Origin: Melanocharis versteri | Taxonomy: Eukaryota > Chordata > Aves > Passeriformes > Melanocharitidae | Length of the DNA stretch: 64,000 nt | Assembly: GCA_013397845.1 (NCBI GenBank) | Contig: VZTG01001451.1 | Span: forward strand, 186,001-250,000 | Direction: 5' to 3' | Shown: positions 38,746 to 52,139 of the stretch, one piece after another | Position numbering within the stretch: the first letter of the stretch is position 1 | Layout: the number at the start of each line of letters is the position of its first letter | The notes under the pieces: generated by a model | Seen by the model: only the letters and a program-made list of their open reading frames with translations | Database searches by the model: none | What the model was told of the DNA's origin: nothing | Program-made: the position numbers and the translations under genes

Positions 38746-41700
38746 CTGGAAGAAAAAGGGATACAGGTTAACTCAATGAGTGATACTTACATTCAGAATG
38801 ACCACAAACTCAAATCCTTTACACTAAGAATAAAAATACATATTCTAGTAGAAAAAGCAGGGTAGAAAAGAAATAGCCTATTCCTTTGCAGCAAACAGCT
38901 GAAGTCAATTTGTGTGGTTTTCTATACCCAATGTGATGAGTTACACTTTTGGAGTTTGCTTTCTTTATTCCTCTCATTTCCTTATTTCTTTTCTTTTCAT
39001 TAAGCCTTTCCACCTTTTCTGCCTTCCTATTCTTGCATCTTTAAACTTTCCTCTTTCTTTTTGTTTTGTTTTCTTTTGTTTCTAGGACAGGAGAAAGAGG
39101 AGAAGAAATTAGCAAGGACCTTAAAAACTGCACACCACAGTTTTTGTTACAACTTTAATGCAAAACCCGCACATTTTCCTAAGACTGTCCTCAATGAGGA
39201 AAGCAGAAGGAGAAACACCACAGCACAAGCCATGGCCAATTTCTCCTGCAACAGCATATTGAAACGAGCACTGCCAAGACATCTGCAGAGGAGTGTGCAG
39301 ATCTGGCTGCTCCTACAAGCACATAATACTCATTTGGAAGTTTTCAAAGAACTGCAAATTAAATCTGAGTGAACCAGCTGCTGAACTCACTGGTTTGCTG
39401 GATTGTAACTGCTGAGGCAAGACATACCTTCCACTGGCCCAGCACCTCTGGGCCCCAGTTGGTTTCAGCTGCCAGCTGGGCATGGGCTCACACATCTCTC
39501 CACCTGCTTTTGCTCACCTCAGATGAGCCCCAACATCCAAAGCTCCAAAATGATGCTGTGCTATCTTCTCTCTGGCTCAGCTTCAAAAAAAAAAGTTGCC
39601 GTTTGAGCAAAACTTAGGTCGAATGAGTTACAGATCTGGGACAATAAAGCCAAGAATTCAGAAAGTCCATGAGTGTAATTAAATGGGAGAGGAGGGGATC
39701 AGAAGTCAAATATAAAGGAGCATATATGGGCACTTAGAATCACCCAGAATAAAGAGCCAGTTAAATCAGACATAATCTCCCATGCAGAAACTGACACAAT
39801 GGTGATCAAAAAGCCTCTGTCCACTCTGTCCACTCCAAGTGAAAGCCTCAGTACAGCCCATCCAAAACACTTATAAAACACAATTCAGGCCTCCAGAAAT
39901 TGTGCTGCTCTAATAAATATCTGTGAATTTTTAGACATTGCATACTGTGTCCAATTATTTTTCCAGGAAGCTCCTAGCTTCAGTGTGTAAGTGAACAGTT
40001 CAAAAGTCACTACACAAGGGAAGCAGAAACAACAGTCCCCTACTCTCCATATAAGGAAAGCTCCAGCTATCACACCTAAATTCCCCACGCCAGGCAGGTG
40101 GGTATTTTAGCCAACCTCTCCTGTCTCCTCTAATCTCATCTGTTCTATTTCATGGGCCTTCTCATGCCCCCTCCTTCATCTCCTCAGTCTGTCTACACAC
40201 CTGCACTGCACCATCCCTCTCACACTACATCCCACTTACCACATCTCCAGAACGAGGCTTTCTTTTTTGTTTTTTCTTTGTTTGGTCGTTTTGCTTCAGT
40301 TTTTTGGTTTTTTTTAATAAGTTGCAAGTGCCTTTAAATGAGTAAAATAAATGACAGCCATCCTGCCATTCTGACTCCACTGAAAGTGATGGAAATATGC
40401 AGTTATTTTGAATGAGGAAATAAAAACTGAGATGGAGGTCAGGAATAAGGAAATTACATGTAAATTAGGGAAATGTCTCAGTACCACTGGACTAAATTCA
40501 GACACATGTCACAGAGAAGAATAATGATATGCTCACTGCTCACTTACGGCATGAGTGAATTTGGTTCAGAATATTTTTTTTAATTTATTTATGAAGATGA
40601 AGTAAGGTTCTTTCAAAATATTAAAAAGCAGTTTCTGCAAGACATCTGCAAAATGATCACAACCTCAACAAAAACAGCTTTATTTTTTTACAGACATGCA
40701 TTTGTTTATGTGCTACAATGCAGCAGTATTTCGTACAGCTATGACTTCATTTCAGCATTTGCATAAAAAGGTTGCTGAAAGTCAAATTTTAAGGACAGTT
40801 AATCCATCTCCAGAATTACATATACATTAAAATTCTCACTCAATTCATGTATAAGGTTATGGTAAAACCCTCTTCCCTTTTTATCAAAGAGCTTAAACTC
40901 GAATTATTTCTCACATTTATCCTGGACATTTAAAAGGGAACTTTAAAGTATAACTTAATTGCAGGTGTGATACTAACATTTTTAACTCTCTAAAGTAAGA
41001 CTTTTGTGGTTTATGGTGTTTGCATTACAAAATTCATCAAGCGAAATGTAGTTTTTTCAGGATATGTATTATTTTACATAGAACTTGGTAATTTCCATCC
41101 AATCCTTCTCCTGTTTTCAGCACACCCCGCTACTTTAACTTGAATTATGTGGCAAGACCTAAAAGCACTGTTTCATAACAAAAAATCTGTGTTGATCCTC
41201 TCCCAGTTAAAACAATACTCTCCATTATGAATTGTAATTTGGGATATTGCATCTTTATTCAATGCCACCCTAGTAATCTAACGGCAGCATTTCTTCAATG
41301 ATTTTCCACCTTTTTTCCATCTGAATTTTGGATGCTTTGTCTTGTCCACTTTGTATAAAAATTTATTTGCCCTTATATTTACTGAGACGTAGTTAATATG
41401 TGCTTCCTTTGATGTTTGACTGATTTAATCATCAGTTGTCAACTAAAACCAGCATTTTATTGTTTCTCCCAAGGCACAAGGAGAGCTATTCTTCTACTTA
41501 TGCATGAAATTTTGCAGTGGAAAAAATCAGCAGTGTTACATCACTGCCCAACTGATGTATCGGGCACTTGAATGGATGCACACAAGAGAAAAGTTCTGTG
41601 GATCAATCTGTGGCAAGTTCTTTTGGGCAGATTTTGTTTCACCCTTTCAGTCTGTTATATGAAAACATTCAATTAAAGCTGCTTTAGACTTTGTTGCAAC

Positions 41701-44700
41701 ACCGTACACAGATTTTTCTTTAAAAGATCTAGCCTGATTTTTAACTAAAGCTAACTATTAGTCTAGAGATGTGCAGAAATTCAAAAGCAAGAGCTGCCAG
41801 GTGTCTGAACTATGGGCAATGCAGTTACCCTTGGGTCACCTCTTTAAGGTGAGTTTCAGGGAGCTGCCACTGGCAGAGGGGCTGCTCATCTGAGTGTGAA
41901 TGCTACAGAAGCTCAGAAAAAGGCAACTCTCATCCCTCTGAGCAGGTGACCCTGGATCTCTTGCTGAAATGAGATACTACTGAGATAGGACAGCAGAGAA
42001 AAGATCCAACAGTAAGAGGCAAACACTACCTCTCCTTTGCAGAGGCACTCAAAACTTTATAAGGGTGACATCAAGCACCCATTGCTCCTCCACAAGTATT
42101 AGCTCTGCAGAAAGGTTACTCCTGGCTGTGCTTAGGCATTTTAAAATGCAATGCATAACTAGTACAATTTGCAGATGCATTAGTCACCGCTCACTCTTGT
42201 CAGCAAAGCCTCTGCCAAGTTTAAAGCAAGTGCCATATGAAGATCATCAGATAGAGCCAATTCTTCACCCTGAAACAGTGCTTGGTTTTAACCATAGCAT
42301 TTACTGCTATGAATGAGCTTAACCTCCAAAGGGAGACTGCTATTCATTTAATAATTGAATAAAGTTTCACACAAATTCTGTTACATAACAGCCAAATCAG
42401 ATACAGACATCAGATAACAGTGTCTCAGCAACTCAGAATGCTCTGCCCACAACAAGATTTACAGATTTAACCAGACCCTCATTTTCTGCCTTGGAGATTC
42501 TGCCATATTAAAAAAGGTGGAGAAGGAGGAATAAAAACCACTTCAATAGTAACTAAAAAATTAAGAGTGTTTTTGCCAATGGAAAATATTTGTTTGGTGC
42601 AGTGTCAAGGAAAAAAAAAAGAAACCCTAAGTCTTTTAACATAATTTGAAACCAAATCCTCCTCAGAGGAATGGAAAAAGAAAAGAAAAAAAAAAAAGCA
42701 AGCTGTTGTCCTGAGGCAAGGGATGAAGGCACACTGCAATATTTCCAACTGAAGGTCGCTGCTCCCATGACCATCCTCCTACAAACATATACTGCTGCTC
42801 TGAAGCAAGGCAAGGCTCTGGGCACAAATGAGGCGAGACTAATTCCGTGAGATTTATTTTCCTGTAGAAGAATCCAATCAATGCGCCTCACGCTAATACT
42901 GCTCTGACTGTATTTGCTTTTAGAAAGCGTGGCTGGGACGTGGAGGCAAAGAGCAGGAGCCAGCAGGATTAGAGAGTCTACTCTGATGGGCAGCAGCAGG
43001 AAAGCCTCGCCACCTCGGGAGGGGGTTCCGAGCAGGAGAGAGGAAGCCATCTCCTCCCTTCTCCGATTCTTATGTCTGACACTGCATCAAAACTCCCAGC
43101 CCTCATCACAGAAATGCACCTTCTTTCAGCACGTAGCAATGGGTGTATGGCAAAGACCACAGTTATGTTAGTACAGCTGAGAGGGTTGCAGGAATAGGAG
43201 AGAGTGGCCAGGAGATGAGAAAGGGCAAAAACTTCTTGTGTCCAAAGAAAACACACTGCAGAGCACCCTCCTGAGAGCTCAGCTGGCTTCAGCCAGGCTC
43301 CTGGCTCTCCAGAGCTGCTTCCCAGGCCTTGGCCCAGCACATCTGCTCCCTCTCAGCATCAGCTGCATTTGCCACAGTAATGTGAATTTCACAATACTGA
43401 CTGTTTTCTGATAGCCCTTCTGCTCCGGTATAAAGAAAAATACTCGTATATTAAAAAACAAAACAAAAAAGCATTTGCGCTATGAAAGACAAGTTTGATA
43501 ATGTGAACCCTGATGACTCAACACATCTAGAAGCAAAAATACTGCATGAAATCAATCATTTGTTAATGGGCTGATTTCACATCTTTGTGGACTGACTCAA
43601 CAGCACAAAGTTCTATACCTGCCACACTCCCATGTAAATTTGGCTAGGTAGCACACAGGGTTGCTTTCCCCCAATTTGTCCATAGTTTCTCCCAAAGATA
43701 ATCAACTTGATCCTGTCTATATAATGTGAAAGCAACTCAAAATAGAGGTGGTTTTCTCTCTATACACACACGTGCCCACAACAAAGCAAAAGGTTATGGA
43801 ATTAAAAGGGAGGCCATTGGCTTTATCTGCTCCCAGACAGAACAAACAGATCAATGAAGCGTGAGAACACCTGCTCTCCTCTGCCATGCCCTGCCACCAG
43901 CACTGTGTCAGAAGCAGTGTCATGACATGTGGTGAGCTACCACAAGAGCTTGCTCTTGCCAGCTGCACACTCCCTGCTGTCTTGTTCGTGCCAGCTTTTA
44001 TGTTGTTCCTCAGAGCCCTCTGTGAGCCAGTGTACCTTACACAATACACAGAAACAGCCTGGCAATAACTGATGACACTTCTGCTGTTCTAGTGAGTCAA
44101 AACACTACAGCAGAAGGTGAGCCACTAACCAACAGCCTCTGCCAAGGAGAAAGCAGTCTGAGTGACCCTGCATAGATCATTTTGTCCTTTACTTCAGCTT
44201 CCTTTTTCATAAATGAGGGTCATTTAGAAAAAGGCCTGCAATTAGAAATGGTGTTTTTGTTCTGAATGTTCACCAGTTGTTTTGGCCAGACTTGTTTTTG
44301 TTTTCCCATGTTTTCAGTTTCCTGTAGTTCACCAGAAGCCAGTTACTTGTTAATTGGAGGCCAAGCAGGAAGAGGCAAGCAGCCTCTTCCTAGCAGTGTG
44401 GCCACAGTCTGTGACCAGCAGGGAGCTGCTCCAGCACACAAGGTTCTAGCCAGTATTGCACAGCATCTGCTCTGGGGCCATATCAGACTCTGCACAGCTG
44501 GCTGAAGTTCTTCCAGCACAGAGCTCCTTCTCTGCTGTGTAAACCTGCACAAGGTTTGGGCACAATATTGCTTCAGGAGCTGGGAGCCTGAGAACCAGCT
44601 CAGCATTCCCAGACAGCTGAAATTCAGTGCCTTGGTCTGGATTTTGAACACAAGTAAATTTTACTTACATGCTGCTTAGGTCTCAGACAGATGTTTCCTC

Positions 44701-47700
44701 TAGAACCAGCACTTTTACAAAGACAAAATTAAACCAATTTGGATCTTTGGAAGGGGGATAGGTATGTGAAAAGAGTGAGAATCCAGCTCCTGGCCTTGCA
44801 CTCGGCACCTTCCTCAAGGTCCCCTGGTTTAACTCGGAAGCCTGATATGCTAAGAAACTCCTCATTTGAAACCACCATTTCCTGAAAAATATTAAACCTT
44901 TCAGATTCTAGGAAGTATTATCGAAGTCTTTAGCAGCTACAACCAATGCTTTTTCCACCAATGCTCTGTGTATTTTCAGGAGACTTATGCACCAGGAAGT
45001 GTTGAGATCAGTCAATAGCAAAGGCTGCTCTCTCCACAAAATATTGTTTTCATCTCCTAAGTGAAAACATTCCTTTTAAGTGAAATCTGTAAATTTCAGG
45101 TGCAGAGGTATCAGACAGCTAGTATTTTTGTTATATAAGAACTGCACTTTGACCGATCATTGATAAGTTATTTGAATGGCAAGAAGAGATCGCACAATTC
45201 CACTATAGTTAAAAATAAAATCAAGAAACCCTTTCTAGATTTTTTTTCCTTGCTATTATCTCTGAATCTTGAGATTTAACATTTAGCCTTACTGCAGCCC
45301 TTCACATAAAGCAGATATATCTGAATAACTAAGGTTGTCTTGGATACAAAGAATGCATGCCCGATACATAAGTGACTGGCCCCTCACTCAATATATCTTT
45401 CCCAGTTTCAGTGCTCTGAGTCATAAGGCTCATACTTGACTCAAAATAGGTCATAAAAGTTGCTTTCATTTTAAGAACTAATTCCATGTATTTCAGCATT
45501 TTGGTTGGAACACGTGCAACGCAGAATATGGCAGGAATTCTTCCAAAGGACGAATTTACAAACGCAAACATTTTGTTTTGACAAAACCATTATGCAACTC
45601 AGTCTCAACTCTCAAACACAATTCAAGTTCAAATAAGCCAGCTAGTGGGATATTGCACTTCCTTTCAAACCCCCATCAACAACAATTGTGCTGCACTATG
45701 TAGTTTTCATTTGTATGAGATTCAGCACATTTTCTTCTCTCAACTTCATATGCGTTTGTACCTGCTGAACCTCATTTAGAATTCCAGTTTAACTGCAGAA
45801 TTGCTTCCTAAATTTGCTGCACACATCATGAAAGCTGAACCTCTTGTATTACACAAATACATAGGGAGGGCCTGGGTATGAGGAAGACTCATGAAACCAT
45901 CAACACCAATGATTGACTACAAATAAAAAAGAAGAGAGAAGTAGATCTGGTTTTTTTAAACATTTATAATCCTCTGTGAAATATTTGGCAGCCTTTTTGA
46001 GAAAGGACATTGATATAGTCCAGGGAGAGTCAATGAGAATGATAAAATTTGATTGTTAACATGCACAGAAAGTCTGGAAAAACATGAATACCATAAATTG
46101 AAATCTAAGCTTTTAAACTCTTCAACTGGTGTTTCATAAAGGAATGAAGCAAAACCAGCAGTATCACTCCAGGAATAGGACAGTGCATTTTGCAGAGCAG
46201 TAACAGAGCAATAACGAAGTTCCTTGCTGTGGCTTTAGGAATGAGTTCTGTTGGCCTAGTCTGTCGTTATATAATACCTCACCTAACACTGAGCAACCCT
46301 GAGCCCAACTCTGAGCTCTTTGAACATTTTTACTTAGATGTCAGCATCCCCTCATTTATACAGGTTACACCAGTGTCCTCTCTGCACTAAGCTCACATCC
46401 AAAGGTCCAATCCAGTAATCAGGGAGCACATCCAAACCCTATCAATTACTTTGTCATTTCACACGGTTTAAAGATGAAGAAAACACAGGTGAGTTAAAGG
46501 ACAGACCAAGATCTTTTCTTCCTCTAGGAAGTGGTGCTGTTGTGCACATACACTGCCATCCTTACACGAGGGTACATACACCACGGGAAGAGTGTATGTA
46601 TCCACAGTGAATGTGTTTCCTGTGCCCTGAATCACGTCTGAGGATGCACCATATTTCCCCTCCTCCCCCTTTTCTGTCCTCACTCTGAGCCTTATTTGAT
46701 GGCATTCATTTTACTTCAAAGGGAATTTAGACTGAAAATAACCATATGTTACTCTGTACGACCCGTTGCTATGGCTGGGTCCTGGTGTCGGAGCTCTGAC
46801 GTTATCAGGCTGATGACAAACAAACCTTTTGAAATTCCAGCACCCCCAGGGCAAAGAGCTCCCTACTTCAGCACACAGTTAAGTGTTAAGTGACCCAACA
46901 GACTCTACAGGCTTCATGATGAAGATAGAACGAAATGTTCTGTTCTTCTCCATTTAGCCTTCATTTCTGGCCACCAGACAGCCTCTGCTGCTGTAAATTT
47001 CCACCAGTTCATTTAACTGACTGAATTTTAAAGCCCCACCTTGTCTGCTAAACTCAGTAAGCGTTAAACATTAAGAGAAATGGGAGCAGTCATTTTTTTC
47101 AGAGTGAAAGCGTGAAAAAGACATAAGGAAGAAATTAAGATCACTGAGGGCACCCTTACACTGAGCAGTAAAGTATGGCACAGAGATCCTCAAACTGTCA
47201 CGCAATAAATGAGCTCCAGAACAAGCAGCAATGCAACTACATCAGAACCTCATTATTCGTGGGCTAATTACTCTTGCTGAGAAGCACCATGTTAATGCAG
47301 TTATGGTATTTCCAAGATGCAAGATCCCTGGGTTTGTGGCTTAATCAAAACAAAAATTAATTTCTGTTAATACAAAATTTTAAAAATAGTGACTTTGGCA
47401 GAAGATAACATTAGAAACCCCAGACACAATCCTCTTAAGCTTGTCATTGCAGACATTTTCTCAAATACACAAGGCTAAACTCATTAGGACTCAGAAACAG
47501 ACCCGAAATCTCTCTCATGTCTTCCATAGCAGTCTTGGCAGCTTTGTAGAAGAGTGCAGCTCACTCTTTCTCTGCTTTACTGTGAATAAAAGTTTGAACT
47601 AAAGCTTTGTCTCCTGCTCTGAGCAAAGGAGGAGAACCACTACATTAATCCTTTCCCACCAGTTCCAGTACCCAGACAACTACTGGCCACAGAGAAAGAG

Positions 47701-49611
47701 ACCGGCACTGTGATGGTGATTAACAGATTCTTTGGGGAGGTTTTGGTTTCATCTCTTAATCCAGTACATATTTCACAGAAGCAGCTTCAAAGACCAGAAG
47801 AAACCACCCTGAATTCACTGCAGCCTACAGCAAAACAAGCTCCACAGGACCACGTTTCAAATTCTCTCCCAAACCTGGCAAAGAAATGACTTAAGGAAAG
47901 GTGCTCTTTTACTCCCACCCTTCAAAACAAATACTCTGACCACTGTGTTAAAAGGGTGGGCTTCCAGAGCTAACACTTAGTCCTTTAAAATCTGTTTCTG
48001 AATTATTTTTAAAAAGTTTCATCAGATTAACCCCACTACAAACATTAATCCATGAAATACCACTTCTGTCAGATCATATTGTTCTCCCCAAACATTCATA
48101 CAAATATATTCCACACTATCGTATTAAGCACCTTCAAACTGCTTGGTTTGGACCTGCCTCTTCGTCCTGTAACTAGGAGCAACGGCATTTCAATACTATA
48201 AATCCATCATTAAAAAGATAAATCAGCTTTTACTCCAAGCACTCAGCTAAATTTTTTAAATTGACAATAATCCCAAAGCCCTCAGGTGTGAGTAGTCATC
48301 AGCTTATAAAAAAACATTTACATTACATGCCTGTTCATTTCCATGAGTTCCTCCTGAGATTAAGGTAATGTATCCATACAAGCTGGAAAGAGCTTGGGAA
48401 AACCACTCAGCTCCAATATTCACTTGTGCTGGATGTACCCGAACATGGTACATTGTGATCATTCACCCACTTTTTCATCCACATCTGTTTACGGAGGCAA
48501 ATATTGCTCAACCAGAACTCTTTTGCATCAACAGAAATAGTCTGACTTGTTACATTGGTTGTGTTATATTCATGGCTTCTATCAGGGTGCAGGAACACCA
48601 ATAGCAGAACAAATCAACAATAAAATTAGATGGAGCCTGATCATCTCTAACAACCATTTCCGTTCACCTGAAGACAATCACACACAGAGTGCAGCCTGGT
48701 CCCTGCCTCCGTGTTTCCCAGGGACTCCTCAGACACACATCAGGAATGAGATATGGACTAAACAGGTAAGCAGCAAGGTCTGAAATGCCTTCTCTCTTTA
48801 GAGTTCCAGGTTCTGGTCCTGTTGGTGACTGGTGATGCTCCTTTCTGAGGATCAGCCTGAAATGCCCTGCTGTATTGGAGGATGATGCCCTTCGTTCACT
48901 CGACACGTGTACGTGAGACTGAAACTACCTGCCTATAAAGCACTCATTGGTGCTGTTTAGGTGTTCCTTAACCTGTCAAATGGCCTTCCTGTCAGGAAAG
49001 GAGAGCCAGGGAAGGCCACCATTAAGCTGCAAGGTAACCCTGTGCCGGTAAGGGCTACCAGAATAGTGTTACCTGGTCTGGGCACGCAGCCACAGAACAC
49101 CTTTAATACAAAATTGTCCAAAAAGTAAACTTTTCTCTTAAACTATGCTTACTTATCCTCTCTGAAGTAGAATGGTTCTTACTGAGCCCCTTTTCTCTCA
49201 ATCAACATGCTTTTCCAGCATTTACTCCAGCATGAAGCAGCCCTCAGAGCCCCTGCAGACTGTTACTGCTGTTGAGCCGTGCCACCTTCTGGCACTCCCG
49301 AGAAACACAGGCTGGCTGGGAGCCACCTCCGGAGTCCCGAGCTCCTGCCGGAAAGGATGGCCCTGTATATGTCTCGGCTGTTTCCACCCCGACTCTAGAC
49401 AATTTCAATAATAACTCTTCCCACAATGAAGTATTTTTTCCTTATATACAGACAGAATTTCCCGAGGCAACTCGTCTGTTCCCTCTTGCCCTGTCCTTGT
49501 GCACCTTTGCAAAGAGTGTCTCCACCTTCTCCAGAAATACCTCTTAATATTTGACATTTAATAATTGATTAATATAATATTTGAAGAATGGAACTAGTTC
49601 CCCCCCAAAAC
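38746..49611. other. Non-coding stretch upstream of the pirin exon
   Basis: The acceptor of the 38.7-kb exon lies at its left edge, so it begins as an intron on the minus strand. The preceding pirin exon (human ...DPFLLFDEF...PDHPHRGFETV) was not convincingly found. Around 42.9-43.05 kb there is a small rise in GC and CpG without an identifiable promoter. A faint CR1 lies at 46.0 kb. Otherwise nothing recognised. Confidence 0.45.
45995..46065 (+). mobile_element. Old CR1 LINE fragment (probable)
   Basis: GAAAGGACATTGATATAGTC, CAGGGAGAG and ATGATAAAA follow the spacing of the CR1 stretch AAGGACATTGA...GAG...CCAGAGGAG...ATGATAAAAGG just after the ORF2 motif seen at 37.9 kb. The piece is short and diverged, and the borders are uncertain. 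Confidence 0.42.
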
Positions 49612-49840
49612 CTCTTCTTTCTCTTCTCTTCTCTTCTCTTCTCTTCTCTTCTCTTCTCTTCTCTTCTCTTCTCTTCTCTTTTCTTCTCTTCTCTTCTCTT
49701 CTCTTCTCTTCTCTTCCCTTCCCTTCCCTTCCCTTCTCTTTTCTCTTCCCTTCCCTTCCCTTCNTCCCTTCCCTTCCCTTCTCTTTTCTCTTCCCTTCCC
49801 TTCCCTTCCCTTCCCTTCCCTTCTCTTTTCTCTTTTCTCC
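49612..49840. repeat. Pentanucleotide microsatellite (CTCTT)n then (CCCTT)n, pure polypyrimidine tract with one N
   Basis: About 220 bases of uninterrupted C/T on the plus strand (purines only on the minus strand). CTCTT units come first, then CCCTT units with interspersed TCTTTTCTCTT. The single undetermined base of the window is at 49764. Open frames through it (FSSLL or REEKR repeats) are artefacts of the repeat. Confidence 0.95.
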
Positions 49841-50698
49841 TCAAGAGGATAATCCTCTGGTTTCTGTGACTTTTCAATAAGGATAACATATCTTTGCAAT
49901 GACATTAGCAAGTTCTCAGCACTCTGAAACACACCCGAGCAGGGCCCATAGATCTTTTTCTTATATATTTAACTCTAATTTGTACAGACAGTCCACAAAC
50001 AACTTCGTACTACTATTGGTGGTGTGCTGATCCAGCCCTGCTCTTTAGCATAGAGCCAACACTGGTGGCTACACACGTACATAGGTCTGCCAGAAATACC
50101 TTAATTAAAACCCTGATAGGGCAATTCCAAGGCACTTCATGGTTTGCTTAATCTCCTGCTACTGACACCAGGCAAGTATGTGAAAATAATCTGTTCTCGT
50201 TAATGTCAAAACCAGCTTTCAAGTTTGTGTAAAAATATTTAAGTGATCTGAAAAAAAGCCTTACAATGATTTTTGGTTTCAACCTTATGGTCATTTGACA
50301 CCTGTTACTTTGATTGCTTGGCAATAATATAAAGATATTATTTCACACCTGATATATACAAATGTATATAATTTACATTGTTAGCTTTACTTGTCTAGGT
50401 GACTGCTTAAGAAATTCTGCAAAACCTCAGTGATTTAAAGACAGATTAACAGGATAACAGATATGTTAAGTCCATCCTGCTTTCAGAGGGAGCTCGGGCC
50501 ACAAAAAGAGTAGAATAGTGCTCATATGAGAGTACGAGACTGTTCCTGTTTCCTAAATGTCTGGAAGGTAGGTCTGGCCCTCACCTGCAGCTTTGTAACA
50601 CCAAGTGCAGGACTGATGAGACCTTCAAACAAGAAAATAGGTTCTGACTAGTTTTCAAGAGGTACTGTTTGCATAATGTTAGCAACAATCAAAAGTAG

Positions 50699-50810
50699 CC
50701 ACAGAACAGTCCAGTTTGAAAGAGGCTTTTAGGGGTCATTGAATTCAACCTCCTCCACAGAACAGTCCAGTTTGAAAGAGGCTTTTAGGGGTCATTGAAT
50801 TCAACCTCCT
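50699..50810. repeat. Perfect 56-bp tandem duplication
   Basis: Copy 1 at 50699-50754 and copy 2 at 50755-50810 begin CCACAGAACAGTCCAGTTTG. They are identical over the full 56 bases, which implies a recent event. The duplicated unit is mostly CR1 tail. Confidence 0.93.
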
Positions 50811-50850
50811 CCTCAAAGCACACGTCCAGCTCTGGGCAACTGCATCATGA
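50709..50850 (-). mobile_element. CR1-like 3' tail containing a tandem duplication
   Basis: The plus strand has TTTGAAAGAGGCTTTTAGGG followed by GTCATTGAATTCAACCTCCTC. This resembles the reverse complement of a CR1 tail (TTGGAAGGGACCTTNAAGGTCATTGAGTCCAACC type). It appears twice because of the 56-bp duplication listed separately. The rightward limit is unclear. Confidence 0.5.
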
Positions 50851-52032
50851 CACAAACAAGTAGGACTGCACTCGGTCACCCTATGGAGTAATATCCCATT
50901 TAGCATAGAACTCATCCGGCACATTGTAAACAAACGGCTAATCCTAAACCAGAGTAAATTAAATGCATGTTTAAACACACTTCAGTGATCATATTTTAAG
51001 GGATTTGAGGATAGATCCCACTAATACCCCTTCAAAAATAATTCATTGTTGTGGCATGTCCCCACAAAGTGCTTTTGGTTTTATTTCCTGTATTTGTAAG
51101 TTCTGTTCCTCAGCAATTTTTTAATTGCGCAGACTGATGGAACAAGAGAGCTTTGGGGGCAGGGGGGGAGATGAGTTTGCTGTATGGAGTAAAATTATAC
51201 TGCCACTTAACATACAAACCAGTAAGTATAATATTGCAAAGATTTTTGTGTGCCTTGTCATGTGATGAAAAATACGTTATACCCTTTGCCTGAAAAGTGA
51301 GGGCTGAAATGCAGGATAATTTAAAACACCATTTAAAATTATGTTCTAAAATTAGAAGGCAGAAAAGATTAAGATTATTAGGACTCTTTTCCATGCGTAC
51401 TTGGATTGTCTCTTTCACTGGTTTCCATTACACCAGGATCAGGAACCTGTTCCATCCATTAGCCTAAATATGACTTGCTAGAATGAATACCAAGAGGATG
51501 CATTATAGATATCTGTATTTAAATACTGTGTTTTGATGGAAATATGTTCAAATTTTTTATGTTTACATTTTTATCATATTAAAATAAATTACTTGCCTCA
51601 TTTCACATAGCTTTTCATGCACAGTTTGTGTTAGAATCACCTTAATCATAAATTATGAACACCAAGATAGTGTTTTGCAACTGGTTTAATTAACTAAAAT
51701 GTACCTCAAGTGTGGTGGATTGAAAAAGGTCAGTTTATCAAAACATTCAAACTTAAAAATGTTATGTCTCATCAGGAAAGTGAATAGAATTTGTAATTAA
51801 CAAGACATGATTCGTTTTGCAGGTCTATCCACAACTTGGAAGTCATAGACTTAGTAGCTCTTGTCCTCTACATCTACTTTACTTGGAACTGAAAAGAAAA
51901 TTTGTATTATTCCAAATTCTGTATTGTTTCACAGCTCAAATAAACAGTTAGATGAAATAGTTCACCTGAAATGAAGGAAAAAGCTCTTCTCTGAACCCAA
52001 ATGAAAGAACACCTCTAAAAGGCATTAACAAT

Positions 52033-52096
52033 AAAAGGTATAACACAAATAAATTGTATAATACAAATAAAAGGTATAATACAAATAAAAGGTATT
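52033..52096. repeat. 18-bp minisatellite, about 3.5 copies
   Basis: The unit AAAAGGTATAATACAAAT recurs with period 18 (GGTA/TGTA phase points at 52037, 52055, 52073 and 52091), with a few substitutions in the first two copies. Confidence 0.88.
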
Positions 52097-52139
52097 TCTA
52101 TGAAACAAAGTGGCCTTTGGCCTTCTTTGGCACAGGGAA

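Noticed and set aside
40985..41066. Minus-strand KNYISLDEF resembling pirin KNLDPFLLFDEF, followed by a phase-compatible GA|GT end.
   Set aside because: The donor is non-consensus (GTTAAA), a three-codon gap is needed and the following PDHPHRGFETV is not matched; chance level.
49581..49932. Open frames of 93-112 codons on both strands.
   Set aside because: Pure products of the CTCTT/CCCTT microsatellite and they contain the N.
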